Positions 35,310 through 43,832 of a DNA stretch of 64,000 nt are shown here, piece after piece. Numbering within the stretch: position 1 is the first letter of the stretch; each line of letters opens with the position of its first letter. The notes beneath the pieces were generated by a model, which had not been told where the DNA came from, did not search any database, and saw only the letters and a list, made by a program, of their open reading frames with translations. Source of the stretch: Chryseobacterium antibioticum (GTDB lineage Bacteria; Bacteroidota; Bacteroidia; Flavobacteriales; Weeksellaceae); contig NZ_JABBGI010000005.1 of assembly GCF_012927325.1 (NCBI RefSeq), forward strand, positions 62,001 to 126,000, in the 5' to 3' direction. The position numbers and the translations under genes are program-made.

Positions 35310-35981
35310 TTACAGTACTCCATTCTTTTTCACGTGCAGAATTTCAACCAAATCCATGTATCTTTTGTGAGACACCACAGAAAGATCATTATGGATAAAC
35401 TGATTTTTTAAATTATGAAGACTTTTATTCTTATTGATATAATAAAATAATGCTTTGAATTCTTTTCCAAAAACCCTTGAAACAAAAATTTCGATATACC
35501 ATTTTACGCAAGCAAATCTCCATGGCGTCTTAGGCTTTACAAATTCCACTATGACAATCTCGCCTTTATCATCAATAATTCTTGATAATTCATCGGCAAA
35601 AGTTTGAATCTTATCTTCCTCTATGGTCTTTGTGCCATAGGAACAAAGAATAATATCCATGGAGCTGTTCGGAATCCGGTTCTTAAAAAAATCTTCCTGA
35701 ATCTGCTTTACAGCATATACATTTTTAAAAGCTGAGGATAATTTTAGGTTCATCGCTGAAGAAAAGTCAAGCGTTATAATTTTTGTATTCTCATTGTGCT
35801 TTTGAAGAAACTTTAAATTTTCTCCCTGTCCGCTCATCAGATCCAGCACTCTTTTATCCCCGTAATCTGTAACCTTTCTCACCGCCTTTCTTCTGAACAA
35901 TCCGGTAAAACCTAAAGAAGCAATTTCATTGATATAATATCTTGGCTGAATTCTGTCAAAATACTGTTGCAGATCATTCAT
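35310..35981 (-). CDS. class I SAM-dependent methyltransferase (UbiE-like)
   Basis: A 223-residue Rossmann methyltransferase: SAM-binding motif VLDLMSGQGENL (residues about 45-56), motif II acid in IITLDFS, and the IILCSYGTKTI and EIVIVEFVKP segments of the UbiE/COQ5 group. It overlaps the upstream membrane-SRPBCC gene by 8 bases, so the two are translationally coupled. A substrate in the membrane (quinone or lipid) is a reasonable guess from context. Confidence 0.85.
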   Translation of the reverse strand: MNDLQQYFDRIQPRYYINEIASLGFTGLFRRKAVRKVTDYGDKRVLDLMSGQGENLKFLQKHNENTKIITLDFSSAMNLKLSSAFKNVYAVKQIQEDFFKNRIPNSSMDIILCSYGTKTIEEDKIQTFADELSRIIDDKGEIVIVEFVKPKTPWRFACVKWYIEIFVSRVFGKEFKALFYYINKNKSLHNLKNQFIHNDLSVVSHKRYMDLVEILHVKKNGVL

Positions 35982-36918
35982 TTTCAGACTGTTTTTTAAT
36001 TGAGTTCAACACATGGCCCTGCATTTTGTCCAAAATATAATTAGACCATTTTTTCCAGTACCAATTGGGTGCAATTTTATAGCTATACTGCGTTTTTGCT
36101 GTTATTTTTGTCCGGTTTCCGGAAAGCTCCTGCAAAGAAATCTCACCATAATCAACTATAAAATAATCATGCAGGTGTTTGGCATCGATTTCGTCATAAA
36201 GACTCATCTCTTTCATAGGAACAGTCTGGTTTTCCAAAGAAAATCTGACTTTCTTATTTTCCAGATACTCATCAATTTTCAAATTGAGTTCATCATTGTT
36301 CGTCTTACACTTGTACGCCAGATTTCCATCATGATCAATAAGCTGTATACTTTTCGGATAGCTGACTCCTTTTTCGAATAAAACAAAATCCGGTTTGCTG
36401 AATAGAATCTCCGTACTGAGTAATTTCCATACTTGATCACTGGAAGAATTAACGATTATTTCTGTAGTCACAGTATCCTGAATAGGTTCTGAATTCTGAT
36501 CAAAAATATAAGACGCAGGATTGATAACGAGAAGAAATAAGAAAACGCTTCCTGTATACCTCCGTTCATCCAGAATGCCAATTACAGCACCTAACATAAA
36601 GCCGATCACCATAGCAAATGCAATAAAAGGAATCGCCATAATAATACAAATTGCACCTTCTATTCCACATCCAATTAAGATCAAAGACAATATAACCAGC
36701 CCTATTATTATTTTTAGAATAGTTAAAAGAATCTTTCTGACTCCAATTTCTTTAAAATATTTGATATAGCCAATAATAAAACCAATTGAAATAGGAATGG
36801 TAAAAAACATAGTAACTCCATAGTCACCCTTTAAAACCAATAAAAACCATATTCCAATGATAAGAGTAACAAATACAAAAATAGAAAGGTAAAGATGTTT
36901 TTTAAATACACTTTTCAT
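35974..36918 (-). CDS. membrane protein with C-terminal SRPBCC-like domain
   Basis: The start is placed at ATG 36918 (314 residues), because an upstream ATG at 36960 would lie across the operator core at 36938-36957. The N-terminal ~150 residues have about five hydrophobic segments; the rest, starting at about TTEIIVNSSSDQVWKLLS, reads as a START/SRPBCC domain with a closing amphipathic helix. Membrane-anchored SRPBCC proteins of this kind are uncommon. It heads the second unit of the cluster and overlaps the methyltransferase gene. Ligand unknown. Confidence 0.75.
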   Translation of the reverse strand: MKSVFKKHLYLSIFVFVTLIIGIWFLLVLKGDYGVTMFFTIPISIGFIIGYIKYFKEIGVRKILLTILKIIIGLVILSLILIGCGIEGAICIIMAIPFIAFAMVIGFMLGAVIGILDERRYTGSVFLFLLVINPASYIFDQNSEPIQDTVTTEIIVNSSSDQVWKLLSTEILFSKPDFVLFEKGVSYPKSIQLIDHDGNLAYKCKTNNDELNLKIDEYLENKKVRFSLENQTVPMKEMSLYDEIDAKHLHDYFIVDYGEISLQELSGNRTKITAKTQYSYKIAPNWYWKKWSNYILDKMQGHVLNSIKKQSENE

Positions 36919-36933
36919 AGTTATTATTAATTT

Positions 36934-36976
36934 TATATTTTCAGTAATTTTTGAAAACAAAATTCAAATAAAAAAG
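36934..36976. promoter_or_regulatory. operator/promoter block, copy 2 of a duplicated 43-bp element
   Basis: Contains TTTTCAGTAATTTTTGAAAA at 36938-36957, identical to the core at 34769-34788. The block differs from copy 1 at only two adjacent bases (36958-36959). It lies between the GbsR stop codon (36992) and the start of the membrane-SRPBCC gene (36918). Confidence 0.65.
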
Positions 36977-36991
36977 GATTTTAGTCCTCTT

Positions 36992-37507
36992 CTATTTTAA
37001 CAGGTTGGTAATCTTCCCTACCAGCCAGTGATCATCGCTCTTAATGGCCAGATCCATAATATTATTGATTTTTCCGGTTACTGAGCTGAAATCCTGCATC
37101 AGTTTGATGAACTCTTTCGCTTCTTCCGAATCATTATCTTCAATATTTTTCAGTTCTTCCAGAAAAGAAATTACAGGTTCTATTTCTCTTTTTCTGCGTT
37201 CTTTTGTGATCTGCTTAAACAGAAACCACACATCTTTTTCTGCAATGAAGTATTCTTTCCGGTCGCCCTTTATAAATTCTTTTTTTACGATTCCCCAGTC
37301 TATTAGAGCGCGTAAATTCATATTGGCATTTCCTCTGGAAATTTCCAGCTGCTCCATCACCTCATCAGTAGAAAGTGGTTTTCCACTGGCCAGAAGCAAT
37401 GCATGAACCTGTGCCATCGTACGGTTGATTCCCCAGTTGGTAGCGAATGTTCCCCACGTCTGGATGTACTTTTCTTTTGCTTCTGAAAGTTTCATTTGTT
37501 GCTCCAT
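36992..37507 (-). CDS. GbsR/MarR family transcriptional regulator
   Basis: A 171-residue winged-helix regulator. The DNA-binding part is visible as AQVHALLLASGKPLSTDEVM then LEISRGNANMNLRALIDWGI, typical of the GbsR subgroup of MarR proteins; a helical C-terminal dimerisation part follows. It is the first gene of the reverse-strand cluster that runs down to 29.8 kb. A 20-bp palindrome overlapping its own -33 element, and two more copies in front of downstream units, make it the likely regulator of the whole cluster and of itself. Confidence 0.88.
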   Translation of the reverse strand: MEQQMKLSEAKEKYIQTWGTFATNWGINRTMAQVHALLLASGKPLSTDEVMEQLEISRGNANMNLRALIDWGIVKKEFIKGDRKEYFIAEKDVWFLFKQITKERRKREIEPVISFLEELKNIEDNDSEEAKEFIKLMQDFSSVTGKINNIMDLAIKSDDHWLVGKITNLLK

Positions 37508-37522
37508 TTTTTATTTCTGTAA

Positions 37523-37552
37523 CAAATGTAATTATATTTTTTGAATTTTCAA
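37523..37552 (-). promoter_or_regulatory. promoter of the GbsR/MarR gene
   Basis: On the reverse strand, TTG (37552-37550), then exactly 19 bases, then TACATTTG (37530-37523): a perfect match to the Bacteroidota -33/-7 pattern, 15 bases before the ATG at 37507. Confidence 0.7.
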
Positions 37553-37565
37553 TAATTTTTGAAAA
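37546..37565. promoter_or_regulatory. operator-like palindrome, copy 3
   Basis: TTTTCAATAATTTTTGAAAA, differing at one base from the cores at 34769 and 36938. Arms TTTTCA and TGAAAA are inverted repeats. It covers the -33 element of the regulator's promoter, so binding would block RNA polymerase. Confidence 0.65.
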
Positions 37566-37800
37566 TTAATTTTAACTACCTGATTTTTCACATCATCCTA
37601 CATTTTTTTTCTGGTAGATAGCTACTTTTTAAATGCTATTTCCTCCTCTCCTCTCCCAGTCTTTGTTGAAAAAATATGATCTTTTACTATTTATTAATTT
37701 TTTAAATTATTCCCATTGAAAATCACTTATGTGAATCCTGTCATCTTACAAACTGTGGCATAAAAAATGATTGATCTTTAGGATATACAATCATTGAAAA

Positions 37801-39120
37801 ATGGATACACAATTAGAACAACACATTATACAGGTGTTTCAGAATCAGAAAAAATTCTTTGCCACCCATCAAACCAAATCAATTAGTTTTAGAATCAAAC
37901 AGCTTGAAAACTTCAAAAAGGTATTTGTTGACCATACCGATGCTCTTTGTGAAGCCTTATTTACGGATTTAGGAAAGAGCAGACAGGAAGCGGAATATGC
38001 TGAAATAAAGCTCGTCGTAGATGAATTAGACTATTGCCTGGCCAATCTTGAAACCTGGGCAAAGCCGATTGAACAGCCTACCATTAAACATTCTTCCGGC
38101 AATGAAATGATCAGTAAAATTACTTTTCAGCCTTATGGTGTCAATTATATTGTAGGTCCCTTTAATTATCCGGTTCAATTGACGTTCAGTCCTTTAGTGG
38201 GAGCACTTATAGCGGGAAACACCGCTATCATTAAGCCATCAGAAAACACGCCTAACGTTGCCAATGTCATCGAAAAAATTGTACAGGAAGCATTTCAGCC
38301 GGAATATGTAGCGGTTATTCAGGGAGCGATTGAAGAAAACACCCTTTTGCTGAGCCTTGACTTCGACTATATTTTCTTCACGGGAAGTCCTAATGTTGGA
38401 AAGATTGTCATGAAAGCTGCTGCCGAAAAGCTTATTCCTCTCACCCTTGAATTGGGTGGTAAGTCGCCTACCATCGTCCATAAAGATGCCGATCTGGTTA
38501 AAACAGTAGAAAGAATCACCCGGGGAAAGTGGATGAACTGCGGGCAAACCTGCGTGGCTCCGGACTATATTTATGTCCATGAATCTATCAAAGATGAGTT
38601 GATTTTAAAGTTTAAGGCTTATCTGGACCAAATGTATCCGGATTCTTCATTCGGTAAAATTGGAAAAATTGTCTCTCAGCAACAGGTTAAACATCTGGCA
38701 GGCTACTTAAGTGCTGCCGAAGATAAAGTGGTGTACGGGGGAAAATATGATGTCGAAAGCCGTTATTTTGAAGCTACCATAATGGATCATGTCAACTGGA
38801 GTGATGCGGTGATGCAACAGGAAATATTTGGCCCTATCCTTCCGTTTTTGACCTATACAGATATTAATGTTGTTGTAGATGAAATCAATTCCAGACCCAA
38901 ACCATTGGCTTTATATATATTCTCAGAAAACAAGGATTTTGCTGAAGATGTATTGAACAGAACGACCAGTGGTGATGCTGAAATCAACAGCACACTGATT
39001 CATGTTGGGTCTCATTTCCTGCCATTTGGAGGTGTAGGAACATCTGGTATGGGGAAATACCATGGTAAATACAGTTTTGAAACATTCAGCCATACAAGGT
39101 CTGTACTGGAATTAAAGTAA
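37801..39120 (+). CDS. aldehyde dehydrogenase, class 3-like
   Basis: A 439-residue NAD(P)-dependent aldehyde dehydrogenase without a signal peptide. Visible are the cofactor-binding FFTGSPNVGKIV, the general-base Glu in LTLELGGKSP, the catalytic Cys in MNCGQTCVAPDY and the C-terminal LPFGGVGTSGMGKYHGKYSF. The length and C-terminal motif fit the ALDH3/fatty-aldehyde group rather than the longer ALDH1 type. It is divergent from the GbsR gene but carries its own terminator and need not be co-regulated. Confidence 0.92.
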   Translation: MDTQLEQHIIQVFQNQKKFFATHQTKSISFRIKQLENFKKVFVDHTDALCEALFTDLGKSRQEAEYAEIKLVVDELDYCLANLETWAKPIEQPTIKHSSGNEMISKITFQPYGVNYIVGPFNYPVQLTFSPLVGALIAGNTAIIKPSENTPNVANVIEKIVQEAFQPEYVAVIQGAIEENTLLLSLDFDYIFFTGSPNVGKIVMKAAAEKLIPLTLELGGKSPTIVHKDADLVKTVERITRGKWMNCGQTCVAPDYIYVHESIKDELILKFKAYLDQMYPDSSFGKIGKIVSQQQVKHLAGYLSAAEDKVVYGGKYDVESRYFEATIMDHVNWSDAVMQQEIFGPILPFLTYTDINVVVDEINSRPKPLALYIFSENKDFAEDVLNRTTSGDAEINSTLIHVGSHFLPFGGVGTSGMGKYHGKYSFETFSHTRSVLELK

Positions 39121-39157
39121 AAATTGTGTATTTGAATGAACCACGATTAACAATTAA

Positions 39158-39192
39158 ACCCCGTCAATTTTCAAATTGATGGGGTATAATTT
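39158..39192. terminator. intrinsic terminator
   Basis: ACCCCGTCAATTT (39158-39170) pairs with AAATTGATGGGGT (39173-39185), with one G-T pair, then a T-rich tract. It lies between two convergent genes. Confidence 0.8.
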
Positions 39193-39238
39193 TTTTAAAC
39201 GGATTTGATTATGGTATAAAGACCCTTTTTTTTAAATA

Positions 39239-41173
39239 TTATTTTGAAATTGTTTTATAGCTCTCAACGAGTCTTAAAAATTCGGATCTGTAGCCTTCCT
39301 CATCATTTCCTTTGCTTTGTCTGGCAAGCGCTTCAATATCTGAAAGATCTTTTTTACCTATTAGTTTCGAATCTCTCAATACCAATCCAAACCAGGCTAC
39401 AGATGATGCAAACTTAAAGTCCGGGCTTGCCGATGTAATGGATTCTTCAGAATTTTTAACAACCTGATTGATTTCAATACTTTTATCTTCATCCGGCTTT
39501 TTGTAACGAAATTTTACTGTTGCCAATTCATCCCCAAAGTTTTGAGAATTTGAAGTTGTCGTATATTTCAATTTACTTTCTTTAGGTGCCAATTCTGAGG
39601 TACTATTTACAGGAATAATTTCATACAAGGCTGTTACAGTATGCCCACTTCCTAATTCACCAGCATCAATTTTATCATTTTTAAAATCTTCATTTCTCAA
39701 TTTCCTGTTTTCATAACCAATCAGCCTGTAAGATTTTACATATTTAGGATTAAATTCTATCTGAATCTTTACATCTTTAGCGATAGCATACATACTTCCT
39801 GCAAATTCTCTTCCCAGAAATTTATTGGCTTCCTGTATATTATCAATGTAAGCATAGTTTCCGTTTCCTTTATCTGCTAAGGTTTCCATCTTATTATCCT
39901 TATAATTGTCCATTCCGTAACCAAGACAGGTAAGAAAAACTCCGGATTTTCTTTTTTCTTCAATTAAAGTTTCCAGATCTGTATTTGAAGACGCTCCTAC
40001 ATTGAAATCACCATCGGTAGCTAAAACAACTCTATTGTTTCCCCCTTTTATAAAGTTTTCCTGTGCCAGTTTATAGGCGAGTTCTATCCCTGCTCCACCT
40101 GCTGTACTTCCTCCTGCACTAAGCTTATCTAAAGCTTCTATTATTTTGTCTTTTTCTTTAGCTGAGGTAGGTGCTAAAACCATTCCAGCACTTCCTGCAT
40201 ACACTACAATCCCTACTTTATCCTGCGGCCTCAGCTGATTTAAAAGTACTTTTAAAGAAGATTTCAACAGCGGAAGTTTATTTGCTGCATCCATAGAACC
40301 GGAAACATCAATAAGAAACACCAAATTTGAATTAGGCAGATTATCCATCGGGATATTTTTACCCTGAAGCCCTATTTTTAAAAGTTTATGTTCAGGATTC
40401 CAAGGTGAATCATTGTATTCTGTATGAATGGAAAATGGTCTTTTATTTTCAGGTTGAGGATAATCATATCTGAAATAATTGATCATTTCCTCTACTCTTA
40501 CCGAATTTTTATCTACTTTCCCTCCATAATTGATCATTCTTCTGATATTGGAATATGAAGCATTGTCTACGTCAATAGAGAAGGTAGATAAAGGCTGATT
40601 TTTTGTTAATTCAAACGGATTTTCAACCAAAGAAGCATACTCTTCATCATTATAATCAATTTGTTTCTTTACCCCTTTTTTGCCGGTAGAATTAGATATT
40701 TTACTACCCAGATAAACTTTCTCATTCTTATCAAATGATCTTCTTCGGGACGAACTCTCCGTAATAATACTGCCCGATGAAACTTCCATAGCAACCAGGC
40801 TTTTGGGTTTAGGACAACCATTATATTCGGGCATTCCCGGAACTGTAGGACAGGCGTCATCTTTATCTAATATACCATCACCATCTGTATCCGGCCACGG
40901 GCAGCCATTGTTCTCCGGCGGTCCTGCAACAGTAGGACAAGCATCGTCTTTGTCTAAAACTCCGTCACCATCAGTCTCAGGCCAAGGACAGCCATTATTT
41001 TCAACAAATCCTGCAATTTCAGGACATTGATCTAATTTATTGGGAACACCATCTTGATCTTTATCTTTTCTGACACTTAAAGGTTTTGAACCTTTATCAG
41101 TTGAAGACAGATTACCGGTCTTACAACTCCCTAATATTACAAGAGCTATTATCGAAACACTGATTTTTTTCAT
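39239..41173 (-). CDS. VWA-domain lipoprotein with thrombospondin type 3 repeats (YfbK-like)
   Basis: Start placed at ATG 41173 (644 residues), because [20 protein letters not shown] is a lipoprotein signal with lipobox LGSC and Cys at 17; an upstream ATG at 41203 disrupts it. Next come three calcium-binding thrombospondin type 3 repeats of the [13 protein letters not shown] type (about residues 37-122), then the VWF-N segment [18 protein letters not shown], a VWA domain with MIDAS motif DVSGS (about 289-293), and a C-terminal DUF3520-like part. This is the YfbK layout with OmpA-like calcium repeats added. Likely on the outer membrane. Role unknown. Confidence 0.85.
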   Translation of the reverse strand: MKKISVSIIALVILGSCKTGNLSSTDKGSKPLSVRKDKDQDGVPNKLDQCPEIAGFVENNGCPWPETDGDGVLDKDDACPTVAGPPENNGCPWPDTDGDGILDKDDACPTVPGMPEYNGCPKPKSLVAMEVSSGSIITESSSRRRSFDKNEKVYLGSKISNSTGKKGVKKQIDYNDEEYASLVENPFELTKNQPLSTFSIDVDNASYSNIRRMINYGGKVDKNSVRVEEMINYFRYDYPQPENKRPFSIHTEYNDSPWNPEHKLLKIGLQGKNIPMDNLPNSNLVFLIDVSGSMDAANKLPLLKSSLKVLLNQLRPQDKVGIVVYAGSAGMVLAPTSAKEKDKIIEALDKLSAGGSTAGGAGIELAYKLAQENFIKGGNNRVVLATDGDFNVGASSNTDLETLIEEKRKSGVFLTCLGYGMDNYKDNKMETLADKGNGNYAYIDNIQEANKFLGREFAGSMYAIAKDVKIQIEFNPKYVKSYRLIGYENRKLRNEDFKNDKIDAGELGSGHTVTALYEIIPVNSTSELAPKESKLKYTTTSNSQNFGDELATVKFRYKKPDEDKSIEINQVVKNSEESITSASPDFKFASSVAWFGLVLRDSKLIGKKDLSDIEALARQSKGNDEEGYRSEFLRLVESYKTISK

Positions 41174-41267
41174 CCTATTTTTTAATAGTTGTGAAATTAT
41201 CAAAATATATTTAAATTCTGTTAAATACTTTTAAAATTTTATTAAAACAAAGGCATAATCAACACTT

Positions 41268-41453
41268 TTAAGGTGCAATGCTGACTTTAATACCTTCATT
41301 CCCGTATTTCGCTTCCGGCATATAATAAAGATATACATTGCTAGCCTTGCCGATGTATTCTCCTGCAAATTCTACTTTCAGATCAAGATTGATGACTTTG
41401 GCCTCTCCTCCATCAAAATGTTCCCAATACAGTACCAGATAAATTTTCTTCAT
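41268..41453 (-). CDS. 61-residue hypothetical protein
   Basis: A short frame between the two VWA genes. It reads like a beta-strand-rich domain end (KVINLDLKVEFAGEYIGKAS, then YLYYMPEAKYGNEGIKV), and the spacing of strands resembles the last strands of the receptor-binding domain of bacterial alpha-2-macroglobulin-like proteins. It could be a real small protein or the surviving tail of a larger gene. No signal peptide. Weak call. Confidence 0.45.
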   Translation of the reverse strand: MKKIYLVLYWEHFDGGEAKVINLDLKVEFAGEYIGKASNVYLYYMPEAKYGNEGIKVSIAP

Positions 41454-41520
41454 CGTTATTAATATCTTTAAAAATATAGAAAAAAAAGAAATTTCCGGGG
41501 AAATTTCTTTTCTTAAAATG

Positions 41521-43821
41521 TTAATTCTTGATCACCTTAAAGGTTTCCCATTTATCCTTAGATCTCAATCTTAGCAGATAAATACTCTGGGGATAGGAAG
41601 TAATGTCAATCGTGTTTTTACCTTCGCTTAGATTCTCTTTCCTCATAATAATCTTTCCGGCCAGATCATATACAAAAAGTTCGTCTATGTCATCTCTGGA
41701 TTTGATATTGATGATTCCTTTTGTTGGATTCGGATAGATCAATGTTTTAGATTCCTGCTGATTATTTACTTCTGTTTCAAGCTTTTTGTTTAAATGATCA
41801 TTTGAAATTCCATCATTGCATTCCGGAAGCGTGGCTCTCTGGAGAATCAATCTTAATAATAGAGCGTTCAGTTTTTCAACTTCGTAGGAATCAATGGTAG
41901 GTTTTATATGATCATTCCCGATTCCACTGTCATTGGTAAGAAAAGTGTAGGTCCCATTTGTCAGCAAGGCAAAGGTTCTCATCAGGTATTCCGTCTGCTT
42001 ATCTGTATCGCTTGCAGATAAAGGAATAACTGTAATTCCTTTCCTAGCTGCTAGTTTTATTTTCTCATACAGTTTACTGATATTCTCATCTGATCTGTGT
42101 GGAGGTGCATCGAGAATTAAAAACATGATTTTCGCTGAATTCTCATTGCTCCATTTCAACTCATCTATGGAAACCTGCATTGCCTCTACAACAGCTTCCG
42201 GAGTATCTCCACCGCCGCCTGCATTTTGCTTTTTAATAAAACTGACCAGCTCTTCTGCTTTGTCAGAAAAATCAAACTTTTTGGTCACATATTCATCACC
42301 CTGGTCTCTGTAAAAAACAGATCCATATCTCACTGTGGTATTTTTCAGATTGCTTTCGACCTTTTTTAAAACGTCGAGAAGTTCAGACTGTAGATAAGAA
42401 ATTTCGTCTCCCATAGAACCTGTAGCATCCACTACAAATGCAAGATCAAGATTTCTTTTTGTAATACAGGCTTTATCCAGCATAATAAGATTCTGTCCGT
42501 TTTTAAAATCCCGGATATTGCTGCTGATGATCTGCCCTGAACCGTCTGTTAAATAGTATTTTTCAGAAACCGGATTACTTCCTTTCATAGGCTCTATCCA
42601 CAGCTCTGCATTTCCCAGATTATTAGAAACTGCTTCCCAGATGATCTCTTTTTTATCGTTCAGTAGTTTTACTTTTTCTCCGATTACAGGTTTTCTGTTT
42701 TTATTAACCAATTGTACGGAAACTCTTCTGTCAGGAAAAAATTTCCAGATACTTTTGTATTCATCCAGAGTTGGAACGGCAATATCTTTCCAGTAATCCC
42801 ATTTTGAAAAATCATTGACTTCTCCGGCTGTTAACTGTCCTGCTCTTGGAAGATCTTTTTCCTCTTCTTTTATGATGTCCTCCGTTTTTTTAGATGCCAA
42901 TTCTTTAAGTTTTTCCAGCTCAGATTTGGATAATCCCTGAGTGGTTACCAAAATAACTCCATTGCTGGCTTTCCTTCCATATAAAGCCGTAGCTTCTATC
43001 CCTTTTATGACCCTCAGTTCTTTGATATTTTTAGAATCGAGAACACTAAACAATGATTTCTCCGATTCAAATACAATTCCATCCACCACAAATACGGGTT
43101 TATCAATACTCATACTTCTGGCTCCTCTTATCCGTATTTCTGAATCTTTCCCATTTCCTGATGAAACCGTTAACCCAGCTACTCTGCCACTTAAAGAAGA
43201 CAGTACAGATGGTCTTCCTGCTCCTTTATCTGTGGAAGCAATGATAACACTTGATGCAGATGTTGTAGCCTCATACATTTTCTTAATTCCTAAGCCCGTC
43301 ACTACAACTTCTTCTATACTCGTTTCTCTTAAAGTATCTCTTTTTCCTTGCCCTGAATATCTGCGCTCCTCCGAAATTTCAGGCGGTACCGGCAGGTTGC
43401 AAGAATTGATTCCTGAGTTTTGTACATCTGTTGGTCCCACAACTCTTGAAGGTGGTTCGTAGGCAAGAACTGTTGGCGTTACAGGTTCGAGCTCTTTTTC
43501 AATATTAGATTTTACCGTACTGTCTATGGTTTGGATCTGGTTTCTCTGAAGATGATCTTTTGGTTTTTCCACAATAACAGAATTCCCTGGAGCGATTGTT
43601 TCTTTTTTATCTAAAAAATAGAGCACTCCCAGCCCAAGGATCAGACTTGCCGCAATTCCATAGGGAAACCAAACCGGCAGTATTCTCTTTTTCTCTTCTT
43701 TTTGATCTAATTTTTCTTCAACCTTTGCCCAAACTTTATCAAAACCCGGAAAAACAGCCGGCTCTTCTGAAAGCTTAGAAGCATCATTGAATCTTTTATC
43801 TATGTCTTGATTATTTTCCAT
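41521..43821 (-). CDS. chimeric anti-sigma-like / TonB-plug-like / VWA protein with T9SS sorting domain
   Basis: A 766-residue protein of unusual build. Residues 1-45 are polar and charged, like the cytoplasmic part of a sigma-factor regulator; 48-69 is a single membrane segment. Residues 168-297 match the plug domain of SusC/TonB receptors (EEVVVTGLGIKK, IRIRGARSMSIDKPVFVVDG, ATALYGRKASNGVILVTT). A VWA domain spans about 457-640 with MIDAS motif DATGS (465-469). Residues 692-766 are a T9SS type A sorting domain (YPNPTKGIINI ... SIYLLRL). It starts 11 bases after an ECF sigma gene. No zinc-binding anti-sigma motif is seen. Topology is puzzling, as T9SS cargo normally carries a cleavable Sec signal. 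Confidence 0.8.
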   Translation of the reverse strand: MENNQDIDKRFNDASKLSEEPAVFPGFDKVWAKVEEKLDQKEEKKRILPVWFPYGIAASLILGLGVLYFLDKKETIAPGNSVIVEKPKDHLQRNQIQTIDSTVKSNIEKELEPVTPTVLAYEPPSRVVGPTDVQNSGINSCNLPVPPEISEERRYSGQGKRDTLRETSIEEVVVTGLGIKKMYEATTSASSVIIASTDKGAGRPSVLSSLSGRVAGLTVSSGNGKDSEIRIRGARSMSIDKPVFVVDGIVFESEKSLFSVLDSKNIKELRVIKGIEATALYGRKASNGVILVTTQGLSKSELEKLKELASKKTEDIIKEEEKDLPRAGQLTAGEVNDFSKWDYWKDIAVPTLDEYKSIWKFFPDRRVSVQLVNKNRKPVIGEKVKLLNDKKEIIWEAVSNNLGNAELWIEPMKGSNPVSEKYYLTDGSGQIISSNIRDFKNGQNLIMLDKACITKRNLDLAFVVDATGSMGDEISYLQSELLDVLKKVESNLKNTTVRYGSVFYRDQGDEYVTKKFDFSDKAEELVSFIKKQNAGGGGDTPEAVVEAMQVSIDELKWSNENSAKIMFLILDAPPHRSDENISKLYEKIKLAARKGITVIPLSASDTDKQTEYLMRTFALLTNGTYTFLTNDSGIGNDHIKPTIDSYEVEKLNALLLRLILQRATLPECNDGISNDHLNKKLETEVNNQQESKTLIYPNPTKGIINIKSRDDIDELFVYDLAGKIIMRKENLSEGKNTIDITSYPQSIYLLRLRSKDKWETFKVIKN

Positions 43822-43832
43822 TGCTCTAAAAT

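Noticed and set aside
40803..41030. Forward-strand 75-residue frame rich in GQPLFSG repeats
   Set aside because: It is the antisense of the thrombospondin type 3 repeats of the VWA lipoprotein; the apparent repeat comes from those.
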